From: Steromphala cineraria
Taxonomy: Eukaryota; Mollusca; Gastropoda; Trochida; Trochidae
Direction of reading: 5' to 3'
Assembly (NCBI GenBank): GCA_916613615.1
Contig: OU744727.1
Span: forward strand, 4,246,593 to 4,310,592
Length of the DNA: 64,000 nucleotides
The position numbers and the translations under genes are program-made. Shown one piece after another: positions 52,350-64,000 of the stretch. A model generated the notes under the pieces. It did no database searches and was not told where the DNA came from. It worked only from the letters and a program-made list of their open reading frames with translations. Numbering within the stretch: position 1 is the first letter of the stretch; each line of letters starts with the position of its first letter.

Positions 52350-53429
52350 GTGAGTAACCTATGACCTTTGACCTTAGCTACTGAGTTCAAGATGTAATTG
52401 CTTTTCAGGTGAATCCTGGCAAAAGGCTGCATTACCAGCATCCTGTGGATTTAGATTGAAGCAGTCAATGCATTTATGGGCTATACTGGTCTTGTTCCAA
52501 TTCATCAACCACAACATGCCATTGGTTGATGGTTTATCAGTTGCATGTAATTAAATGTTTTTTTTATGGGGCGAATTGTATATGCATTCTGAGCAATGTT
52601 GTTTATTCACAAGGTGTTTATTTGGGCTTTTGATTGGCATCGAAATTCAAACGAATTAGGAATTTGCTGATCAATAAACATTTATGGCACAACACTAAGC
52701 TTGGATTACGTTGGTAGATGTCACTGGATGTATGTTACATCAAGTCTACGATGTAACGTAATGGTTCTTCATGTACTCTAGTGGCCCTGAAGGGCAAAAG
52801 GACACTTAAAGCTCGTAAAGCCGGTACGATGTACGCCACCAAATGACAAAAGCCCAGTGTTGCGTGTTATAATATATTGTATAGGCATGTGCGACTTCAA
52901 AGCAAGATCAAGGTTCTTCTTAGCCAAGGACATCAAGAGGTTATTCTTTCTCGTGGATGAAAAGATGATGAATAAATTTACCAAGTTTGGATTAGAGGCT
53001 GTACAAGGTAGCCCGGAGACTCTTACCAACACAACAACATAGTGAACAGCAAAATGTAGATTTAAAGAACAACCCTCAGCCTTTTAAAGCCAATATGTCC
53101 CATGGTTATAAAGATTGAAATCTTCTTGTGCTGAAATAGCATAGTACATCGTCTAGTGTTTGGACTGTTTTATACGAAGTACACGTGAACCGGTCATGTT
53201 GAAAATATAAACATATATGAATGTGAGGAACTCCTGCTTCTAACGCAGAAAATGCTGTAATTTTTACCGAATCACAAAAATGAATCTCAGCATTGTCAAG
53301 TGCTCTGTATGCCTTGTACGATTTAATTGATGGTAATGCTAACAGATAGCTTTGTCGTGTATATCCACTCTGTCTATATGAGGACCATTTTACTTTCATA
53401 GTTTGCCATTATGGGCACATCAGTAGCAC

Positions 53430-54735
53430 AAGAGAGAAGTAAGCCTCGTCTGCAGCTGGTTCTGCAGGAACCCAATAAACAGATGTACTGATTAGGTCTT
53501 CAATAACTGTTGATGCATAAAAGGAGTTTAACTGAAACTCCGGATATTTAGTTAGTTTTTTGGACCACCGTAATTTCTTCTTTTGCTATCATTTGTACAT
53601 TTGCATCTGCTTTGTCTGCTGCGGAATCTCAGGGAACTTATTAAACAGATGAACTGATTCTGTATCCAATACCTGTTGCTTCATATAAACAAGTTGTTAC
53701 ACCGAATATACGCACTATATCTTAGTTACTACAAGGATCAAGGGAATATCTGTCTGTCTGCAGCTGTAGCTTTAGGAACTCAATATACAGCTGCATTGAG
53801 TCTGTATCCAATACCTGTTGATGAAAATAATGAAGGAGTTAAACCGAATATGCACAGTATATCTGCACTACAAGGATCTAAGTCTTTCACCAACAGTCCA
53901 TCTGATGCTAGAGAATGAAATATCTGCCTGTCTACAGCTGAAGGAACTCAACAAACAGCTGCACTGATTTGTATTCAATACCTGTTGATGCAAATACTGA
54001 AGAAGTTAAACCGAATATGCACAGTATATCTGACCTACAAGGATCTAAGTCTTTCACCAACAGTTCATCTGATGCTAGAGAATGGAATATCTGCCTGTCT
54101 ACAGCTGAAGGAACTCAATAAACAGCTGCACTGATTTGTATTCAATACCTGTTGATGCAAATACTGAAGGAGTTAAACCGAATATGCACAGTATATCTAA
54201 GCTACTTTTAAGAACTACCAAGGACCCAGATCTTTCACTAAAAGTCCATCTGATGCTAGAGAATGAAATATCTGCCTCTCTGCAGCTGTAGCTGAAGGAA
54301 TTCAATAAACAGATGCACTGATTCTGTACTCAATACCTGTTGATGCATAGAACGAAGTCGTTACACCGAATATACGCACCATATTTGAGTTATTTCAAGG
54401 ATCTAGATCTTTTACCAAAAGTCCATCTGATGCTAAAGACTGAAATATCTGCCTCTCTGCAGCTGTAGCCGAAGGAATTCAATAAGGAGATGCACTGATT
54501 CTGGAGTCAATACCTGTTGATGCAAAAATGAAGGATTTAAACCGAATACACGCACTATTTCTGAGCTACTTTTGGACTACCAAGGACCCAGATCTTCCAC
54601 CAGAAGTTCATCTGCTGTTAGAGAAGGAAATATCTGCCTGTCTACAGCTGCAAATCAAGGAACTCAATAAACAGATGCACTGATTCTGTATTCAATACCT
54701 GTTGATGCATATGAAGAAGGAGTTACACCGAGGCA
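53430..54735. repeat. About 140-190-bp tandem repeat, eight units
   Basis: The landmark CAATAAACAGATGCACTGAT followed by TCTGTATTCAATACCTGTTG recurs near 53473, 53640, 53780, 53948, 54115, 54303, 54480 and 54665. Each unit also carries ACCGAATATGCACAGTATAT, TCACCAACAGTCCATCTGAT and AAATATCTGCCTGTCTGCAG segments. The spacing of about 140-187 bp reflects indels. The period is near nucleosomal length. Confidence 0.9.
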
Positions 54736-55984
54736 AGCAAAATCCAATATGTCGAACATGCGTGGTGCATTAGCAGGAAGCGAAGTGATGGAGAGAAGAA
54801 GATCGCCCTATGCTGCAGGAGACTGGAGGAGCTGCGTGCATTGTGTAACGTGGTCGATATAGCACCACATCAAACTCAACATGTGCCCTTGTCGTGCGTC
54901 GATCTGCAGAAAATTACATTCCTTGTAAATTATAGGAAGGATGGATTGTTGCTTCGTTTCAGTTCCATGTTATTTTTTTTCATTTCAGAACTCTTGCGTG
55001 ACAACAACATGTCCCTTACTCTTTACGTAATATGTTGTTATTTTTTAAATGCTATTATCAGATGAAATTTGATATTTTTTTCACTTTTGGTCAATAACCT
55101 GATTTATAAGATGGTGTGCAGTCTGTAGATGTTTTCTACAGCCAGAGATAGGAAATCTAACCAAATAACCTATAATTGAAACAGTTCACAATAAAATCCT
55201 TAGCATTTTTTTGGTGCTCAAAGTAAAGATAGGAAACATTAGCACTTATTTATTTATGTTAACGATCCTTAATCTCCCATCTGCTAGAGTTTTATTCATA
55301 ATATTTTGATAACGACTTCAATAACTGGAATAAATGAAATTAGGATATTTTATCTTTTAAAGAAGCATGAAAATGTGAAACAATGTTGTTCCTTAATGGA
55401 AGTTCTAAGTGTTAACAACATACCTTTTTGTCTGTGTCAAACAACACGTTGATTGCATCAACCTCGTATATTAACTGCAGAAGTGACCAGCAGCTTATTG
55501 TCATCTGCCAATGTTATCAATGCAACAGGGCACAAGAATTGCAACTATAAGATTAGATTCTCTTACAACGCCTACTACCCAATATATGAAATGGTACAAT
55601 ATTAGTACCCCTTGGGTAACCTTCCTTCATAGGTATGATTCAAATGTATCGCATGATGGCATAGGGGTCCTTTAATGCTATGAATGCAACAGCTTATTGA
55701 AGAACCATTACTAACCCTATTTCATGGGAACCTCTCTATCAAACATAACCACTATGAACCTAGCTGGAATGAGTGCCCTCTAATTGCAGCAGCCCTTCAA
55801 GTTTAAGGGTATACAACGCTTCTGAAGGCGAGGAAGATGGGACTCACACCGTTGAAACGTACCCAGTATTCGGGACCCCTTCGTGAGTGAAGTTACACCA
55901 TCGTAGTCCTTTACGTCGTCGTCGGCAGCTTTATCTCTGTTGCATGCTTACAGTCTAATCTCACGCCAATAACACTGACCATTG

Positions 55985-56960
55985 TCATTAGGCTGTCATT
56001 CAAACCTCACCTGATCAACTTATTCAGCTTATCGCTTTTATTAACCATTGTCCACAGACTTTCATTGAGACCTCATCATCAAAATTTGACCATTGTCCAC
56101 AGACTTTCATTCAGAATCATCATCAAAATTTAACCATTATCCACAGACTTTCATTCAGAATCATCATCAAAATTTGACCATTGTCCACAGACTTTCATTC
56201 AGACCTCATCATCAAAACTTGACCATTGTAACTGAGCCTGACCATCATCCATAGACTTTCATTCAGAATCATCATTAAAAGCAGTTTGTTACTAAACGTG
56301 ATTACTGTCAAAAGATTTTCATTCAGACCTCATCATCAAAAGCAGTTTGCAACTGAACTTGATCATGGTCCACAGACTTTCATTGATCATCAAAATCAGC
56401 TTCTCATCCAACTAGCTATAGACATGTTCAAAGACTTTCATTCAGGTCTCATAATCAAAAGTAGTTTGTAACTAAATTTGGCTAATGTCCAGACCCCATC
56501 ATCAAAAGCAGCTTATCCGTCGACTTCATTGAGACCTTATTGGTTATCAAATTCTAAAACTTCTAAACTATTGTTCAAAGTATTTCATTCAGATGATCTC
56601 ATATTCAATAGCAGTTTCTGATCGTCCATGGACTGCCATTCACACCTCATCATCAATAGCAGCTTTAAATAAACTTTGCACTGTCCATTGACTTTCATTC
56701 GGACCTAATCGTCAAAAGCAGTTTATCAGTTAACTTGACTATTGTCCATAGACTTTCATTAAGATCTCACCCGATCATCTTATTCAGCTTTGCAGCTTTT
56801 TCTCTAACATGGTCATAAACAGCATTTAAAACTTCACCTTTTACTTCATGCTTATCACTTTGAGTGACCATGATCCAGAGACTTTTTTTGGTCATCAAAA
56901 TCAGCTTCTCACTTAACTCGACCATTCTCACTTAACGTGACCATTGATGATCGAAAGCAG
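55985..56960. repeat. Degenerate minisatellite, about 45-65-bp units
   Basis: Units built from TTGACCATTGTCCACAGACT, TTCATTCAGACCTCATCATC and AAAAGCAGTTT repeat about 14 times with variable length and heavy divergence. Short 45-bp units at 56050-56215 are nearly identical; longer 60-65-bp units follow. The open frame at 56286-56471 is part of this array. Confidence 0.8.
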
Positions 56961-57197
56961 AGACTAGAGATATACACAGAGAAATACATTTTTGCTGAAC
57001 TTAACTACATGTATTTGCCCTTCACATGACCATTGTCAATAGACATTCTTTCAAACCTCATCTGACCCCATAATGCAGCTTTGACTTCACTCACCGTTGG
57101 CATTCAGAACCATCTGATCACATAAAGCATCTTTTAAGTCACTTGAACGTCGCCATTCATCATCTGATCAGTTTAACTTGACTCTTGCTTCACACCT

Positions 57198-58691
57198 GGT
57201 GGCGGACATTGTGAACCAAAGCAAACCATTCAACTTGTATATATGTTATGTCTTTGATCCTTACAATGATTTACAATGTAATAGTAGCTCTTTACAAAAA
57301 TATTCCATGATAACAATATCTGAGTACTTTGAATATACATCATGATAACATTGATATTTTTACGTTAGTCTTATGTCCTTACTCATACATTAATTTCTTT
57401 TCTTCTCGAATGTCCCGAAGAACGAAAGCTTACATATATATTAAATTATCATTAATTGACATAAACTACTTATGTTGGTGATGGAATGTTCTTGATTATC
57501 ATGAATAGTATTACAAAAGCTAAATGCATCATTGGTTGCCTTTTGATAAGCTTCAAACTGTGAAGACATTTTTGGAATTATCAAATCTCGGTAAATCAGC
57601 ATTTTCACTCACTATCAGATCCATCTGATCACATAAAGCATCTTTTAAGTCACTTGCTTTCCTTTTCTGATGACCATTGCTTCACTGCAGAACTGGCTGC
57701 TTTGTCAACACAGCAATTGTCATACATGGAATAAGATCAGATCGTATAGTAAGCATCGTAAGCATTTTTGCAAATGTTACATACTTCAAAATAAAAGATG
57801 CAATCTCCATCATAATCATTTCAGTAACTATAAATATATCACCGAGAACAACCCTCGACTGAATCTGGACTACTTCTATTGAGCATCTTCATATTTAGCT
57901 TCCATTATGTACGATATCTATAAAAGTATATTCATGAATTAATTATCATTGCATCAGGAAATTAGACACTAAAGCTACATTAGCAACATAAGTCCTAAAT
58001 TACCTCAAGAGTTATGTCTATTCAATTCATTCTTTCTTGTCTTAATTGACATCAGAAGATTAGCTAAATACCGAATACAGGACATCCATCGTATTTAGAT
58101 TTAGCAAGAATGACATATCATGGTATCGATATATAAAACCATTTCCACAAAGTTAACTGTGCATTTTCACCTGGTTGTGGTTGATGTTTTGCATCCTACT
58201 AACCGTTACCCCTGGTGGCGGACATTGTGAACCCTATAATACTATTCAGCTTGTAAATATGTTTTGTTATCTTTGATCATTTCAATGATTTACAATGTGA
58301 AAGAAGCTGTTAACAAAAATAATACATGATAACAATATCTGAGTATTTTGAATATATATCATGATAACATTGATATTTTTACGTTAATCTTATGTACTTA
58401 CTCTCTTACAATAATTTCTGTTCTTCTCGAATGTCCTGAAGAACGAAAGACTACATATATATTAAATAATCATTGATTGATATTAACTACTTTTGTTCTG
58501 GAAGGAATGTTCTTGATAATCGTATGAACCATTTATTTTGAAAAATCAATAAATTCCTACGTTTGATCATGAATAGTATTAAAAAAAACTAAAATGCGTT
58601 ATTGGTTGCCTTGTAATAAGCTGCAAACTGCGAAGACATTATTGGAATTATCAAATCTCGGTATATCAACATTTTCACTATATATCAGATC
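57198..58691. repeat. Tandem segmental duplication, copies at 57198-57622 and 58211-58691
   Basis: Both copies start CCTGGTGGCGGACATTGTGA and run through TACAATGATTTACAATGT-type, ACAATATCTGAGTA, TTCTTCTCGAATGTCC and TTGGAATTATCAAATCTCGG. They are offset by about 1.01 kb and are roughly 85% alike by eye. The second copy has about 45 extra bases near 58527-58570. A 32-bp word (CTGATCACATAAAGCATCTT and on) is also repeated at 57115 and 57628, so the whole 57.1-58.7 kb block is an unequal duplication. Confidence 0.85.
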
Positions 58692-59784
58692 TTATCATCA
58701 AGTTATGTCACTGGTTTAATATTCTATGATTTGGGTTGTCGATTTTGTTTTATGTACGTTATAATGAGGTAACTATCTTCCTGAGGAAAGTGACTTTTTG
58801 TAGCAGCAAATGCGACATCACCGTGTTTGTGGACATCTTTATAAAGATTATTCAAAGTTCCCTGTTGTTAGGATGCATATGTGTGTTTGCTAAACTTATC
58901 AGATTTTTAAACTAGTTTATTAGATTACTGACATAAAAAGAAAAACTCGTCCATCCGAAATCACAGGTATATCCCTTGAAGGGTATTAACTGTGATTAAC
59001 AACTTGAATATAAAACTAAGGAAATCTCTTTAACGTCAGACATAGAACAAAGTGATTTACGGCTCTAAGCCACCCTAATTCACAAAAGACGTGACTTACA
59101 TAGCTCACAACAATATAAATCAACCTCGAACTTCCCATGTCAGACCAACAATGGGTATTTTTTTAATCAAAGGAAATCAACATGTATCAATTAATGTAGC
59201 ACGTTTTAAGGATTTCCTTTTCTAAACTACGTGCACTGATTAATTAGGGTTGATCATATAAACGTACTCGTAGAAAAAGGTGTCACATCATTTAATATTT
59301 CGAGTTCGCGAAGCTCAACCGAACTTGTTTCTTGTATCTTCATTTAATTAACCTTATCATATCATAAACATATCCAAGATAAAATGATGAAAATATCACC
59401 TTTGTCCCGCCTCTAGATGACGCATTGATGCTCATTAACAAACAAATTCATTCAATTCCTCTATTTATATTTTATTCAAATAAAAATGATTAATTTGATA
59501 TTGGTGACGTTAAGAATACTTTTCGGGACATCCCCTCTGAATGTGAAGATAACGTGCAACAATGCCTTTAAGAACAGGTGCCCGTCCATTGACCCACTTG
59601 GCTCTCTCCCTCATACCACGGACCACCGTGATCTTTGTCTTTGATCGTACAAGTGTACACCGTTACACGGGTCATTAAGTGATAATGGGAAACTCCAGTC
59701 CTCGTTCACACCTCCGCTTTCAGCTATTGAAGGTCAAAATAGGCCCTGTGTTGATTGGTTCTATAATACTTTTAGATATATCAT

Positions 59785-60315
59785 TGTGTGGTTGAGACAT
59801 TTTTTTTAAGTTAAGTGTTTGATGACAAAGAAAGCCTAAAATTCGAAGCAGAACAGATTCTGAACGAGGTCATTGCATTAACCACATTGTTTTTCTTTTA
59901 AAATGGTTTAAGAGACATGTCTTCATGGTAAAAAAAACGAGTTTATGTTTGAAGACAAAAGACATATAGCCTAAGGTTCTAAGAAGGAAAGATTATGAAT
60001 GAGGTCGCCGTATTAACCACACTGTATTTTTTTTCGAAACTAGTTTTTGAGACATATATGTGAGGTTGAGAACATTTTTCAAAATAAGTGCTTGAAGACA
60101 AAAAAGGACATATAGCCTAAGGTTCGAAGCACAACAGATAATGAATGAGGTCATTGTATTAACCGCGCTGTTTATGTTTTACAATAGTTTTTGGGGTATG
60201 ATGGTAAGTTGAGAACATTCTTCAAGTTAAGCGTTTGAAGACATACATTTGTTAACAAGCCTGAGGTCAAAACAAAGAGAAAGTAATGAGGTGGGTGTAT
60301 TGACGTAGGTTACCC
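59785..60315. repeat. About 135-bp tandem repeat, four units
   Basis: Units contain GTTGAGAACATTTTTCAA, then AAGTGTTTGAAGACAAA, CATATAGCCTAAGGTTC, GAATGAGGTCATTGTATTAA and CCACACTGT-type segments. They recur about every 120-150 bp with moderate divergence. The array ends roughly 450 bp before exon 3. Confidence 0.8.
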
Positions 60316-60757
60316 CGATATTGTTTAATAAAGATGTATATTTCAAGAAGGAGTTATGTTACTGGTACTGTAATGCTGGAAAACTGAAATGATGGTCAAA
60401 GGAATACGATAAGCATAATGTATTAGTAAATGATGACATGGTCGAATGTACAGTGTTATTACGGTGTCTAGCATTATGACTTATTTCCTAGTTTTGTTTT
60501 AGATATTTTTCTTTTTTTTGTTGGGAAAATAAATATGATTATAATCAATGATCGTTAAAAATATGTCGTACTTGTCTTTAAACAAGAAATGATTTTATCA
60601 GTTCTTTTTAAAACCAGTTTGAACAATTTTCAAAATAAGTGTTTGTGTTCAACTATCAAAGAGCGATGACGACTTGTGTATCTTTCTTAGTTTACAATTC
60701 AGTTTTGTGTACGACTCCCTCAAATCCTGACACAGTAAGGGTATATTATTATTGCAG

Positions 60758-60853
60758 CCCTGAATTCAAGAGTTTTCGGCTTATCAACAAAACGGATTCG
60801 GACGGAATCACTGAGATAGTAGAGCTGGATACCCCAGTGTTTGGAACTCCAAC
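60758..60853 (+). CDS. Candidate third coding exon: extracellular loop 1 segment of the M6-like protein
   Basis: This 96-bp exon lies between acceptor TATTATTGCAG and donor CCAAC|GTGAGT. It is phase 2 at both ends, so it joins exon 2 exactly (ca|c gives His) and could be skipped without changing frame. The peptide reads PEFKSFRLINKTDSDGITEI followed by VELDTPVFGTPT, with an N-K-T glycosylation sequon. That suits a position in the loop after TM1, which faces outside in this family. I recognise no direct homology in this loop, which is poorly conserved across the family. The acceptor's pyrimidine tract is weak. TM2 and later exons would lie past the window end. Confidence 0.6.
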
Positions 60854-63800
60854 GTGAGTCACTTCAACGTCTTCGTCGTCAGCATCGCCGTCTCAATCTC
60901 GCTTTCAGTCTGCATGTCAATGCTTGGGTACCTGTCGCTTCTGTACTCTGCGCTTACCAAGTCCATGTTTTTACTTCATAAGAATTTTTAAAAAGTGTGT
61001 TTAATCATTCGTTGTCAATAATGAACATTTCCTATATTTTATACTTTTTCATCTGTTTTTAAAAATTATTTTTCAATATAAATGGAAATATATTTGTTGT
61101 ACCACTTCACATTCTACAGTGTCATGCTTTCTGTTCTGGAGAAGGATTTTCAAAGACGTTTTATATTTTCTATGTTGTCACATCTTTTCATATTATAACT
61201 TTATCATATATCATAGTGAAATGAGGTCTTAAAACTCCTCTTAGATCGAATCTAAGCCAATCACCACACATTCAGATCTGTTCCACCTAACCTTCTATGG
61301 TTTCACGGTTTTCATAATACCAGAAATATGTTTCACTATGTATATCAGGCTGTTCACGTCTTTGTTTGTGTTTGATGTTTCCAGTCAAGGTTATCAATTG
61401 CGTGCTTACGAATATTTAGGTTTCTACCAAAAGAGTCAACCCGAGGGTAGGTAAGAATGCAAGGCGTACAAGAGAACCTTACGTAGATCAAGACGTACCC
61501 AGCTTCTTTGTTCTTATAGTGAGATGGTTTGACGACTATTTATTCAATTCAATGAACTACCGAAATATATGTTATCGCTGTGAACTAAGATCATAGTCTT
61601 ACTAACATGACTGTTTACACATAAGGCGCTTTTGTTTTGGTTTACGTTCAGCCTATAATCTCCAGGCTCGAGAGACATAAAGACCAAGACTAATACATAA
61701 ACAACGCGCCTCATTATTGAAAAGATGATCTGATAAATTGTAGTACACGGATAGTTTGACTCTGTGATGTGTGTGATATTCTCACACTCAGATGTAATTA
61801 TGACTCATAAGTAATACAATGTTACACCTGACTGGCTGCTACTTTAAAGGCTGTACATTCCAGGCAATGGTATAGTTATGCCACTCTATATTCCCCGTCA
61901 GGTGATATATTTATAGACTATGGTAAGCTCGCCACTGTTAAAATCATTATGCTTGTTTCACGCCGTAACGCTTTACAATTTCACGGATAATTTTGCAACT
62001 CTATCGCTACCAGGAAGGCAACCTTTCTCTCGTAATTGCGTACGAATTCCTTCATTCGTCATGCCAGATATGTGTAGTATTACAATTACTTGTTATTTAG
62101 AAAATGGTTATCTAGTGCAATATGAATAGCTAAAGGTCAGTTGTATACATCAATAAACAAGGTATTCACATACAACTGAACTTTCATTAAGCCAAAAATA
62201 TAATTATAGATATTGATAGTTATCCAATTGTATTTTATAAGTATATTCTATAACGCATTGTCTTTATTGATATTATTCGATATTTAAAGCTACATTACAC
62301 AAAAAGAAATTAAGCTTCCTTTAAGTTTAAAGAGTGAAACTTTAAACCTCATATTTAATTCATTCAATGATTCAATGAGAATACCATTTAACATCATTCT
62401 GAAGGACTGAAGTTAATAGTGTCAATGTGACTTTACACTACGTTGAGTCGTGCCAAATTGAAGGTCACGCCAACATTATTTTGTATCTTCATGTGACCTC
62501 ACTAATGTACGAATTGCTTCCGGTATCAAGCCACGTGTCGGGCCTGGTCTTTGTAACGAAGCTTGAGTATGTTTCAACTTTTAAAACATGTTTCATGTTT
62601 TTAAGCTTTTTGACGGAATTTGGTGTAGTTTTTCTTGGCATTTTGTTCTGCAGCTGAATCATGGTGGATATTAAATCTAAAATGTCATTCAGTCTTTGAT
62701 CATTTTCAAAATATTAACTTTTGGGCTTGATAGAAATTAAGCTGGCAGCAAAGGACACATTATTTAGCATGAATTAACTAAACTCATGTCTACCACTCTA
62801 TGTGACATCGACGTGGGGGTTCCTTAGTCCTTTTTCATTTTCAAAATTTTCACATTATTTTTTCTCTCTTACTATATAAATGTTTTTTGCCTGCAAAAAA
62901 ATGTACCTTATACATAATTGATGTACTTTATGTATAGCTTTTGGGGGATAGTATTATTACCCAATTGGCAAAGAATACATGGAAGGGAAAAAAGAATATG
63001 ATTATGATTTTCATAGAACCGGGTTACTACTGGACCTATCATGGACATTTTATATGAAGGATTGAAAGGAATAGGTATTTTGTATGATTCATCGTCTTGT
63101 AATATTAAAAGGGGTTTCCATACTTCTCGCATATCCTGTGTTATGGGTAACCATTGGATTTAATTCAACTATCAGCGCTCAAATTTGAAAAAAATTATCA
63201 TATTCATATTTAATAAGAGCTTAATACATGAGCTGAATACCACGATTGTGTTAGTTGATTAATTAACGCTATCGTCTTATCATATCCATAAATATCCTTA
63301 TCATATAGTAATCGCCTTTCAGCCAAGGGTTTTCTCCATGTATATTAACTTCACAGCTTGCCGAAAGATATACGGCTTTAATATGCAGATAATATTCTCC
63401 GCGGACGTATGGGCAATTTGATTTATGAATGTACGGGAATGGCATGGCGCAACCCCATCCGTTATAAGGTGACTGGTACTTATTAGGCAAGAACCTTAGC
63501 ATGCTCCAGAGACCAGCTCGAACCAATGGCAGAGGTCATCCAGATACAACCTTAATTAAACTATAACAGTCGGTACAGGTACGCTAGCTCTTGAAGCACG
63601 CACCCACAGCAACAGGCCCTACTTATTTCTCTTGGATAAATATTGCTTGCTTTAAGCATTAAGCAGCTCACGGTGGCTTGCAGGCTTGTAATAATCTTTT
63701 ATCGATTTCCATTTATACATTCCTCACGTGTGTAAACTTGCAAATATTTTGATTATAATTGCAAATGTTTAGAGTTTGGTCATTAAACGTTTATGGCTTT

Positions 63801-64000
63801 TTGCCGTCATTGATTTTCCGCTTCTTTAAATATTGAACATTGTTTTCATTCTATTTTCACTTGATATTATGGTTGGAAATTGAATCAGTTTTATCCACAA
63901 GCATTATAAATCGATATGCCAATTTAAGGTCGGTGATATGTTTTTAAGAAATTGAAACTTCTATTTGTTCAGAGTTTGATGATGTTGGATTTCAATGGCA
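60854..64000 (+). other. Start of the next intron; nothing further recognised
   Basis: About 3.1 kb of AT-rich sequence follows the donor at 60854. No exon with TM2-like hydrophobic coding and splice borders, no RNA gene and no tandem array is evident. The open frames here are short and lie on both strands without support. Confidence 0.5.

Larger units (their letters stand above)
52350..60757 (+). other. Intron between exon 2 and exon 3
   Basis: About 8.4 kb. It is dominated by tandem arrays at 53.4-54.7, 56.0-57.0 and 59.8-60.3 kb and by a duplicated segment at 57.2 and 58.2 kb. A small GC-richer open frame lies at 54.7-54.9 kb and another coding-like patch at 52.8-53.0 kb. Neither fits the exon phases of the M6-like gene. 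The rest (55.1-55.9 and 58.7-59.7 kb) shows nothing recognisable. Confidence 0.6.

Overview
The window looks like AT-rich nuclear DNA of an invertebrate animal, almost all of it intron. It carries split exons with GT/AG borders, introns of 8 to 52 kb, several small transposon families, a decayed LINE reverse transcriptase, a tRNA-derived SINE and many minisatellites. There is no bacterial-style gene packing. The repeat mix suggests a lophotrochozoan, perhaps a gastropod mollusc, but that assignment is an inference and is weak.

One protein-coding gene on the + strand can be supported: the 5' part of a PLP/DM20/M6 family (proteolipid protein / neuronal glycoprotein M6) membrane protein gene. 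Two GC- and CpG-rich islands, at 1-380 and about 35.9-36.6 kb, each hold a candidate alternative first coding exon (260-377 and 36448-36592). The two encode different acidic N-termini, and both end in phase 1. They can both splice to the shared exon at 52190-52349, which encodes the palmitoylation-type cysteines and the first transmembrane helix. That exon ends in phase 2 and fits a 96-bp exon at 60758-60853, which is a multiple of three, phase 2 at both ends, and encodes an extracellular-loop segment with an N-glycosylation sequon. The remaining exons (TM2 to TM4) must lie beyond base 64000.

Layout. 1-377: promoter and exon 1a. 378-35900: long intron with a 53-bp minisatellite (4.6-5.1 kb), Penelope-like or hammerhead-like foldback repeats (6.2-6.7 and 13.0-13.2 kb), two MITE families with one nested in the other (9.3 and 11.2-11.8 kb), a third MITE type (18.0 kb), a 5'-truncated and nonsense-interrupted LINE (24.0-25.4 kb), a cluster of AP-1-type sites (25.7-26.3 kb) and several tandem repeats. 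35900-36592: CpG-rich alternative promoter and exon 1b. 36593-52189: intron with a SINE, a 64-bp minisatellite of about 34 units (39.9-42.0 kb), a 184-bp palindrome (46.7-46.9 kb) and a third copy of the TTAA MITE. 52190-60853: exon 2, an intron with about 170-bp, about 60-bp and about 135-bp tandem arrays and a 0.4-0.5-kb segment duplicated about 1 kb apart, then exon 3. 60854-64000: intron with nothing recognised.

Most other open frames are short, AT-rich and lack splice or homology support. Four of them (28.2, 32.5, 52.9 and 54.8 kb) are listed as open questions rather than genes.
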